Assembly: GCA_035610835.1 (NCBI GenBank)
Contig: CM069445.1
Coordinates: 40,066,656 to 40,130,655, forward strand
DNA: 64,000 nt
Direction: 5' to 3'
From: Ophiura sarsii
Taxonomy: Eukaryota; Echinodermata; Ophiuroidea; Amphilepidida; Ophiuridae
A program made the position numbers and the translations under genes. Under the pieces are notes generated by a model, which searched no databases, was not told the origin of the DNA, and was given only the letters and a program-made list of their open reading frames with translations. Of this stretch, positions 56,475-64,000 are shown piece by piece (position 1 is the first letter of the stretch; the number at the start of each line of letters is the position of its first letter).

Positions 56475-58968
56475 ATGTCGCACCAATGTTCCGAGTGCCC
56501 TGTTCTTATCCCCGATTGGGATTTACATGTATTATGTCTTGCCCACCGATCGTGCTCTCGAGCAGATCAGTGTGATTCCTTTTGTAAGGGTCTTACTCCT
56601 AGTCACTTTGATGCCTTGGAGAAGGGTTTACGCACTCGCAGTATCAGTATTGTTAATGTTGTAGGTAGAAAGTCCGTTGGTACGCCCGACGGCCTCCTTC
56701 TCACGGGGGAGGGGAGCTCTGTAACAAGAGCTTCCGTGGCTGTTTCAGCTAACGATCAGGCTCGGTCTGATCGGCATGTAGAAACGGTCGGCGTGAGTGG
56801 TGGAAAGACGGGACTGGTCCCCGTTAAGTACGCTACTCCGTCAGGCGAGCTAGGCGAAAGCTCGGGGGTTATGTCGACCCCTGAGTTAGTACCTTTCACG
56901 CCGGGTGCCAGTAGCAGCGGTCCGAGAGAATCGGTGCCCGCAGCTACGGCGCTTTCTGCCAGTGAGAGTGTGGGGTTCGCCCCCGCACTAGTAGCTGGTT
57001 CGCTGGCGGTGGGAGTTGCCCTAGCTACCTCTGGTAGTATGGGTACACCTACCAGCCAGTCGGTGGTAACAACGATGGCGGGCGGCCCTGAGCCTGCCGT
57101 TGTTTGTTCCGCTAGTAGAACTCTCCGAGATCTACCCCCGCCCCCCGGTTTTCCTGTCGGCTTACGATTAGCCACGGTTGATAACCAGGGAGGGATTAGT
57201 CATAATCGCCCTATTCAGGCAGGATTGAGTGCTCACTCGTCCACGCCGAATGGTGGTATTATGTCTAGTGGATTTGCCAGTCATTATCCTCCCGGTCATG
57301 GTGATCGAGGATTAGGACAAGCTTATCCCATGATGAGTACCATTCCAACTGCTTCGGTGGTCACGGATAATACTCATGCGTTCTACTCTAACGCTCCTAT
57401 GCAGCAACATGCTATGTTGCAGCAAGGGGGGGGGGGGGGGGGGGGGGGGGGTGAGTGGTTACGCAACAGCGGCAGGCGGTATGCAGAGTGCAGGGCCCTG
57501 GGCCCAGTACCAAGCATATCAGCCTTGGGCGCAAGCACCAGCATGGCAAGGGTCGTACAACCCTTTGCTTACGCAGGCTGCTAGCCCTCCCGCTTATCCG
57601 TACGGTGTAGGAGCTTGGCAGTACGGACAGCCGCCGGGTATGGTTTACCCGTGGCAGTCTGGACAGCCAGCCGGTATGCAACTCGCCTCTCAGGCGCAGT
57701 ATGCACCGCCTCCTCAAGTTCCGTCGGTAGTTAGTGCTGGGAATCCTACGGTGAACCCTGTTCGCCCGGATCTCGGCGGGAGTATCCCCTCTTCATCAGT
57801 ACCAATCCAAGTCCCTGTGCCGGTTGCCGGCGTGGTGGATATGGATTTGTGTTCGGATGATGCCCGTCCAGAGAGTGAGGATGAATCCGGGTCGGATTCG
57901 TCTGACTCTTCGGCCGAGGGAAAGGGATCGGGAGAGGATGATGAGTCGGATTCCGACGAATCGGTACCTCTACCCCCGCTACCAGCTGAGGAGAGAGCTA
58001 ATGGCTTTCCGTTAGACACGCACTCGATCCTGTCCCGCGTTGCGCGGGACCTAGGCATAGCCTACGAGTCGCGTCGTCCAGCGGTCACACCTAGTGTGTT
58101 TAGCGCTACGTGTCCATTACTCTCAGAATCAGTTGAGCCAGCGCTGACTCTTCCTGCAGACTTGGCGTCTGTCTGGGAGGCGGCGAAATCTCCTCCGTCT
58201 AAGAAGGCCTACAAGAAGGGCTGTCTAGTGACCGACGATGATTTCAATACGTATCTCAAGGTGCCTACCATGGACCCAGAAATACAAAAACGCCTACCAG
58301 TTGAGGGAAAAGCTCATGATCACGGAACGTACTCCCCGTATTGGGAGGAGTGTCTAAAGTCGGTTGACAGTCGCTTGCGGGCGTCTATCAGACTTTCTGC
58401 ATTCAGTTCTACCGTTGCGGAACACCTTACCAGGTTGACTGCTTCAGGATCAGGCTCGGCGTCGGAGATTGCTCGTGAGGCGTATCTGTTGTCAGATCTC
58501 TCTCACAAATCCTTGCAGTCTTCGATGTCCGCGGCTCACAGGCTTACATCTCTACGCCAATCGAACGCTCTCTCCCTCCTGAGCGCGACCTATGGGCAGC
58601 AGTTCGCTGACTCGCTCAATAAGGTCGAGCTCTCTACTCAGGGATTTCTTTTCGGAAACCGTTTCTGCGAGCTGGTAGAACAGCGAGCTAGAGAGGTTCT
58701 CGATGAGAAGTCACTGGTAGATACGGAGGCGGCGTTGAAGAGCCAGAAGAGGAGGAAGAAATCGAAGAAATCTGGTAAACGGAGATCTTCGACGAAACCT
58801 TCCACTTCGGGTTCTTCTGGTGCGGTACCTTCAGTAGCCTTGCCCGCTGCCGCTTCGACTCCTTCCGGTGGGAAGAGACGTCGTGGTGGCCGGGGGAAGA
58901 CTTCTGGTCCAGCAGCGTCTAAGGGCAGTAAGCGCCCTAAGATCTCTGGTAAGAAGTCAACTCCCTGA
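56475..58968 (+). CDS. DIRS gag-like protein, frame broken at a G26 run
   Basis: The ATG at 56475 opens MSHQCSECPVLIPDWDLHVL, with a cysteine/histidine cluster through about residue 40. This frame would end at 57584. The repetitive, clearly coding sequence PYGVGAWQYGQPPGMVYPWQ lies one frame on, after the 26-base G tract at 57426-57451, and runs to TGA at 58966-58968. One extra or two missing bases in the tract would explain this; slippage during assembly, replication or expression are all possible. Downstream come an acidic Ser/Asp/Glu stretch (near 57840-57970), a folded region to 58740 and a Lys/Arg-rich tail (KSQKRRKKSKKSGKRR) suited to nucleic-acid or nuclear targeting. About 830 residues overall. 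Confidence 0.75.
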
Positions 58969-61081
58969 GGGCGCGGCGCCTGCCATCCACTCGTCCGGGG
59001 AGCTCTTAGCTCCTCTGCAGACGGTGGTGTCACCGGTGGACTCATATCCACCGGTGGGCGGGCGCTTGCTTCAGTTCAGCGCGGAATGGATCACCATTTC
59101 GCCGTCCAACTGGCTTCTGGAGACGGTAGAGCGGGGTTACAAGATCGAGTTTACTCTCACCCCGCCACCGCACTCGCGTCGCAGGCAAACACATTTGCCA
59201 GCCGACAGAGTACTTCGATCACTCCTGTTGAACGAGGTAGCGTCCCTTGTGGACAAGAGGGCCATAGTTCCTGTCTTCCCCCCGTTTCACGGGGGGTTTT
59301 GGTCTACGTTTTTCCTAGCACCAAAGAAGACAGGCGACTGGAGACCAATTCTCAACTTGAAGCCGCTGAACAGGTTTATCAAACCTCAGCGCTTCAGGAT
59401 GGAAACATTGGCCTCCGTCCTCCGCTGCCCGATCAAAGGCTGTTGGGCAGCGTCCTTGGACCTCAAGGATGCTTACCTTCACGTTCCGATTGCTCCCAAG
59501 GACCAGAAATGGTTGCGTTTCCAAGTACAAGACCAGGCGTACATGTTCACATGTCTGCCCTTCGGCCTCTCCACAGCGCCCAGGGTGTTTACCCGGGTAG
59601 TGAGAGAGGTGGGAGCATACTTGAGACGCCGGGGCGTCAACATTTGTCAGTATCTGGACGATTGGCTGGTGTATGCGAAGTCTCGAGAAGAGACAGCGCA
59701 CCACATACAGCTAGTCATCCAGGTGATTACGCGACTGGGTTTTGTAGTGAACTACAAGAAATCCAATCTCGTTCCGACACAGTCTCCGATATACCTCGGG
59801 GCACGACTAGACCTGTCGAAGGGTCAGGTTATGCCTTCCCTGGCACGAGTACACAACATGGCTGCCTGCGCTCGAATCCTAGCGGAAGCGAGTGTGGCGC
59901 CGGCGGTAGCATGGCTCAAAGTATTGGGCCTCATGGCCAGCATGGTAGATCTGATCCCGCTTTGTCGGTTCCATATGAGGATAATTCAGATTCACCTGCT
60001 GGCGCACTACAAGCCAAGTGTTCACTCAGTGTCCAGAATGGTTCCTATCTCAGACCTGATCAAAGAGGAACTCCACTGGTGGTACCAACCTGCCAACCTG
60101 ACATCGGGGATGGTTTTTCCATCTCCGCCGACGAGTTGTGTCATCACGACAGACGCGTCAATGTTGGGTTGGGGAGGCCATTGGCTAGACAACCGCGCCT
60201 TCGGCCGGTGGTCAAGCATAGAGGCTCAGGTACACATCAACCTGCTCGAACTTTGGGCAGTGGAGAAGACTCTCCAATGGTTCGAATCCGATCTACAGGG
60301 ACACAGTGTCCTTGTCCAGACGGACAACTCGACGGTGGTAGCTTACCTGAACAGGGAGGGCGGGACAAGATCTCCCACCCTCTGTTGCCACACCATGAGA
60401 CTCATAACATGGTGTCGAGATCACCAGATCACTCTGCGGGCGATTCACATCGCGGGTGTCACAAACATCCTTGCAGACGATCTTTCCAGGGGACGAACGT
60501 CCGACCCCACGGAGATATCGTTAGCACCTCAGATAGCACAGACAATCTTTGTACGATTTTGTCACCCAGCGATCGACCTGTTTGCGTCATACCAGAACAA
60601 ACAGCTACCGGTGTATTGCTCTCGGACTCGCGATCCGAGGGCGTACGCCGCAGACGCTCTATCAGTGGATTGGACGGGACTGACGGCTTACGCCTTCCCC
60701 CCAATATCGCTGCTTCCAAAAGTGGTAGAAAAGGTGGCAAGAGACGACTGTTACGTCCTGCTCATAGCCCCTTTCTGGCCGAAACATGTGTGGTTTCGTC
60801 CAATGGTAGATCTTCTTGTGGGTCGCCCCATGTTGCTACCTCCACTTCAGGACCTGCTCAGGCAGGGAGTTCACGGCGAATTCCTTCCAAACGAGCACCT
60901 ACAGTTGACTGTTTGGCCATTATCCGGCAACGATGCCAGGAGAAAGGCTTTTCTCAAAGGTCTGCAGGCTTGGTCGCCTCGGGTCGACGCCAATCCACGC
61001 TCAAGACATATTCTAAGCGTTTGGCTCCCTACTACGAGTGGTGTAATGAGAGAGGTATCTCTCCCACTCGAGCAGATGTAA
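58868..61081 (+). CDS. DIRS reverse transcriptase / RNase H polyprotein
   Basis: Open frame of about 737 codons. Reverse transcriptase motifs are FLAPKKTGDWRPILNLKPLN, LPFGLSTAPRVFTRV and the catalytic YLDD at residues 262-265. RNase H follows with TTDASMLGWGG (D429) and VQTDNSTVVAYLN (D486). From residue about 568 the block IDLFASYQNKQLPVYCSRTR, then FPPISLLPK, matches the segment that DIRS1-group elements carry after RNase H, compared in the literature with N6-adenine methyltransferases; I see no certain catalytic motif. The frame begins inside the gag 3' end with GTG, and its first ATG falls within the polymerase domain, so expression probably needs a +1 shift from gag or splicing. The end overlaps the recombinase frame by more than 100 nt. 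Confidence 0.93.
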   Translation: MGRDVVVAGGRLLVQQRLRAVSALRSLVRSQLPEGAAPAIHSSGELLAPLQTVVSPVDSYPPVGGRLLQFSAEWITISPSNWLLETVERGYKIEFTLTPPPHSRRRQTHLPADRVLRSLLLNEVASLVDKRAIVPVFPPFHGGFWSTFFLAPKKTGDWRPILNLKPLNRFIKPQRFRMETLASVLRCPIKGCWAASLDLKDAYLHVPIAPKDQKWLRFQVQDQAYMFTCLPFGLSTAPRVFTRVVREVGAYLRRRGVNICQYLDDWLVYAKSREETAHHIQLVIQVITRLGFVVNYKKSNLVPTQSPIYLGARLDLSKGQVMPSLARVHNMAACARILAEASVAPAVAWLKVLGLMASMVDLIPLCRFHMRIIQIHLLAHYKPSVHSVSRMVPISDLIKEELHWWYQPANLTSGMVFPSPPTSCVITTDASMLGWGGHWLDNRAFGRWSSIEAQVHINLLELWAVEKTLQWFESDLQGHSVLVQTDNSTVVAYLNREGGTRSPTLCCHTMRLITWCRDHQITLRAIHIAGVTNILADDLSRGRTSDPTEISLAPQIAQTIFVRFCHPAIDLFASYQNKQLPVYCSRTRDPRAYAADALSVDWTGLTAYAFPPISLLPKVVEKVARDDCYVLLIAPFWPKHVWFRPMVDLLVGRPMLLPPLQDLLRQGVHGEFLPNEHLQLTVWPLSGNDARRKAFLKGLQAWSPRVDANPRSRHILSVWLPTTSGVMREVSLPLEQM

Positions 61082-61962
61082 ATAGCATTTCGCTATTTTT
61101 AACTGAGAGGTTTGATTCAGGACTCCAGGCAGCTACTGTCCGGAATTATAAGTCCGCGATCATGTCAGTCCACGTAGGTTTTGAGGACGGATCCACTGTC
61201 AATGATGGCGGTGAGATCGGTCTTCTACTGAAGGGGATGTTCAACGAGAGGCCACCAGTCAGGAAGATCGTACCTGCCTGGGAACTTAACACTGTTCTCG
61301 AGTACATTAAGGGTCCGCCTTTTGAGCCTATGGCGAAAGCGACCCTCAAAAATATTACTCTTAAGACTGTTATTCTCGTGGCCCTTGCTTCTGCGCAAAG
61401 GTCTTCTGAACTTCATGCATTGTCATTTTCTTCAATGTCTCTTTCTCGCGCGGGTGTGACAATGTCTTTTGTTCCTGGCTTTGTAGCCAAGAACGAGACT
61501 AGTTCGCACTCGTACTCCACCCTTTACCTTCCTTCCCTCAGTGCCGGATCATCTGTGCACGATGATAGGTTATGGTGCCCCGTTCGCTGTCTAAGGTATT
61601 ACTCAGATAGGACGTCCGGAGTGCGAGGTAAAAACAATGATCAACTTTTTTTGACGCACTCCGAGCCACATAAGCCTGCGGCGAAAAGTACTATTGCTCG
61701 CTGGCTGGTTCAGGTAGTCAAAGACTCTAACGCAATTATTAATGACGAGCGTGTTACGGCACACTCAACACGAAGTATTGCTACCTCATGGGCCTACCAC
61801 CGGGGGTTGTCCGTGAGAGAGATATGTGAGGCCGTTTCATGGAAGGCCACCTCAACGTTTTCCGCTGCCTACTACAGGAGCATTAACGGAAACTCGCTCA
61901 GGGGCCAATTCGCCCGCAAGGTTCTAGCCGGACCAGTTGCGGGCAGAAATCCAAGAAATTAG
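60900..61962 (+). CDS. DIRS tyrosine recombinase
   Basis: The frame is open from ATG 59086 to TAG 61962, but recognisable sequence begins near 60900. It has an N-terminal SAM-like helix set (QSTLKTYSKRLAPYYEWCNE) and a catalytic domain with Arg in SAQRSSELHAL (codon at 61399), His-x-x-Arg in AHSTRSIATSW (codons 61762 and 61771) and Tyr in SAAYYRSI (codons 61870/61873). All four R-H-R-Y positions are present. The enzyme is expected to insert the circular DNA intermediate. The true start is uncertain, and overlap with the RT frame is typical of the group. Confidence 0.93.
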
Positions 61963-62187
61963 GTTAGTTGGTCTATCAGTTATTTATTTATAGGTTGAGC
62001 TAGGCTTCTCGGGTTTTGAGTAAAAACGCTAGACTGAAGCTAAGCTTACCGTGGTTCGATTTTCTGGTTCTGACATCAGTAATTATGATGTGGGCCTTTC
62101 AAGATCTGATCCTTTAAATTAATAAATAATATACGCGGTGTTTGGCTTTTTATCGCACCTCCTCCAGGTTCTGTGCTAAACTGGGTT

Positions 62188-62312
62188 GATGCAAATGAGT
62201 CAGATCAAAACATCGAACCGGAAAGCAGTTCGACAGGGGAGTCTCTCCCAGAACTTATTGTTCTAGGGACTCCCCTGTCGAAGCCTGCTTACCGTTGTTC
62301 GATGTTTTGATC
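62188..62312 (+). repeat. DIRS internal complementary region (circle-junction copy)
   Basis: Bases 62188-62244 are the reverse complement of the left tip and 62245-62312 of the right tip. They meet at AGTCT|CTCCCAG without gap. This is exactly the reverse complement of right end joined to left end, the template thought to complete DIRS replication. Confidence 0.95.
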
Positions 62313-62363
62313 GCCCGGCCGCCCTAAGCCCCCTGCGACAAAAAGCAGAAGTAGTTTGGATTA

Positions 62364-62581
62364 TTTCGAGGTAGTCCAAGCGAAATTTGGGTGACGGGCT
62401 GGCGCGTGACATGGGGTGACGTCACGTCGGTGCGACCCGTGTTTCTAGTTTGAAATATTGGAAATAGTTCAGTTTGGAATGCCCGCATCTCCGGGAAAGA
62501 TGCAAATGAGTCAGATCAAAACATCGAACAACGGTAAGCAGGCTTCGACAGGGGAGTCCCTAGAACAATAAGTTCTGGGAG
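62364..62581 (+). repeat. DIRS right inverted terminal repeat
   Basis: Mirrors the left repeat from TTTCGAGGTAGTCCAAGCG through CAAAACATCGAA, then has its own tip ending TAGAACAATAAGTTCTGGGA plus G at 62581. The extra tip contains a small AGAAC/GTTCT hairpin. Confidence 0.93.
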
Positions 62582-63425
62582 ATTCCTTTTTAATGAAGAG
62601 CACAAAAGATTTGTTTGTTTGTTTGTTTGTTTGTTTTCTGTTGTTTTGTTTGATTTTTTTCTTCTTCTCCAAACAAAAGAAGAAAGCCGGGGTCATGAAT
62701 AAGTAACACACCAAAGACCTCTTCTGAACTATATATTTAAATCTCTACTTTCTACTTTATTTCGCCAGCCATTTCCATTGCTGGCATCCATTCATGTTGA
62801 AATCCAATGTAAAACGAAACTCTCATTCAAGCTCATGTGCTACTCCATGTGGTTGGCTCAACCCTGCACGCACTTCCTGACACCTGTCCTGTCAATCTAC
62901 AAATCCCCCTCTCTCACACCATCTCACTGGCCAATCACATACAAGGAAATGCATGCACAGATCATGTTCCTTTCCAGGGTTTCACTCACACATCTTACAT
63001 AACCACTAAAAATAGAATGTTTGATTTGATTTTGATTTGATTTGATTTGATTTGATATAATTTGAGTCCTACGACCCTGGATAACCCAATAAGCTTATTA
63101 GCTTATTTCCATTGGGGTCCGTTAGTTAGTTCCCATATCAACAACTTTATCACATGCCCTCCTTTATATAAAAGATGTGTCAGTCTTAAAAATGTAAACA
63201 TGGTGCAAGCAAATGACACAATGTCATATGTTATAGTTCATCATCATATAAGTGTCAGTGTTCATACATCCATAGTTAGTTGTATATAAGTATGAAATAG
63301 CGAAAAATTAAAATGCGTATGAAATATGCCAATACAAACAAACAAAATTTGGCATTAGCAGACAAATCTAAATATGATTAATTGTCTGGTAGAAGGCTTT
63401 ATTTTCTCAAGCATCAAAGGGTATA
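62582..63425. other. Intron sequence with microsatellites
   Basis: (TTTG)n lies at about 62609-62636 and (TTTGA)n at about 63019-63058; the latter could be a LINE-tail microsatellite. No SLC26 exon is found. Confidence 0.4.
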
Positions 63426-64000
63426 CAGGGTGAGTCAAAAAAAAGTGTACTCAACTTCAGCGGGGTATACAGGGTGAGTCAAAAAAAAGTGTACTCAACT
63501 TCAGCGATTTTTTTTAGAAAAAGTATTCGTTTGTTTTCAAAACAATATACTACGGTATAAAGACAAATCAATTAGCTTTAATATGAATTTTATCTGGTTT
63601 AGATTGGTTGAGGAAAACTTATTTTACGCTGTTTTGAATAAAAGTGACCAATTTAACGTCCGAACACGCTTTCCAGATCTTGACCATTATATTTCATAAG
63701 ATACGACCAATAAAAAATTACAATACCGAGAGCGAAAGGATCAATTCCTTTGTTATGAAATGATTAAAGTGTGGTAATTGTGTCATAAATAGGCCTTTAA
63801 GCTGTCTATTGTTTTAATATATTAGGAGACAATTTTGAACAAGTGTATTGTCTACTTAATTCTTTTAATAAACAAGATGTGTAATGCTTTACATCATAAT
63901 CCTAGTAAACATTATTAAGCTCGTTAAGCTTGCAATTAACAACCGTGTTTTAGGTGAAAAAACAGCTCCTGTACAGAAATAGTCATATTTACTTAACGGT
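63426..64000. mobile_element. Second copy of the 671-bp MITE, inverted, tip duplicated, cut by window end
   Basis: From 63470 the sequence is the reverse orientation of the 39473-40143 element (CAGGGTGAGTCAAAAAAAAG, TTTGTTTTCAAAACAATA, GTATAAAGACAAATCAATTA) and continues to the window edge. A second tip of 36 bases with the same start lies just before it at 63426, with TA before each. A nested or aborted insertion or tip duplication is implied. Confidence 0.85.

Larger units (their letters stand above)
55591..62581 (+). mobile_element. DIRS-type tyrosine-recombinase retrotransposon, near complete
   Basis: Structure, left to right: inverted terminal repeat 55591-55781, leader, gag-like ORF, RT/RNase H ORF, overlapping tyrosine-recombinase ORF, internal complementary region 62188-62312, right inverted repeat 62364-62581. 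DIRS elements replicate through a circular intermediate and integrate with a tyrosine recombinase, leaving no target duplication; none is seen. The right repeat carries about 24 extra terminal bases, as known for DIRS1. The element lies in sense orientation in the SLC26 intron. RT, RNase H and recombinase frames are open; gag has a break at a G26 run. Activity cannot be judged from sequence alone. Confidence 0.96.

Noticed and set aside
56756..58058. Minus-strand frames of 139 and 114 codons opposite DIRS gag
   Set aside because: They are antisense shadows of a GC-rich gene, with no motifs.
1..64000. CRISPR array, bacterial operon, rRNA gene or intact viral genome
   Set aside because: No regularly spaced direct repeats with unique spacers, no ribosomal sequence and no viral gene set were seen. 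The only retroelement with full coding capacity is the DIRS element, which has no envelope.

Overview
The window is nuclear DNA of a metazoan: spliced genes, long AT-rich introns, many nested transposons and long poly(G)/poly(C) runs, with no operons, rRNA or CRISPR. An exceptionally conserved NFYB protein, an SLC26 anion transporter, a DIRS-type retrotransposon and mariner-type MITEs together suggest a marine invertebrate, probably an echinoderm or other deuterostome. The species is inference, not proof.

Three genes can be built exon by exon. (1) A two-exon minus-strand gene at 3181-4802 encodes a 289-residue basic protein that I do not recognise. (2) A complete NFYB gene lies on the minus strand at 14098-22242: seven coding exons, phases consistent throughout, 208 residues, with the NF-YB histone fold intact. 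(3) The first nine coding exons of an SLC26A5/A6-like gene lie on the plus strand at 42196-52910. They encode 555 residues, from the N-terminus into the late membrane segments; the rest of the gene, including any STAS domain, is not in the window. Its last visible intron holds a 2.4 kb mariner shell and a 7 kb DIRS element.

The rest is mostly mobile DNA. The DIRS element (55591-62581) has inverted termini, an internal complementary region, gag, RT/RNase H and tyrosine-recombinase frames. Its internal complementary region reads as the exact reverse complement of the joined element ends, which fixes its boundaries. Other elements include TTAA-flanked palindromes (three copies, one split by a TA-flanked MITE), a hAT-type MITE with an 8-bp target duplication, a Tc1-type MITE, a Harbinger-like MITE, and a family with telomere-like inverted ends (TAACCCTAAC) around a tRNA-like core. 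LINE tails, foldbacks and minisatellites fill much of the remainder.

The observations most worth a second look are the DIRS junction logic, the telomere-tipped tRNA-like family, two exact histone-type 3' stem-loops inside an NFYB intron, overlapping palindromes upstream of NFYB, and relic exon fragments inside SLC26 introns. All calls rest on reading the sequence; no alignment or database search was run.
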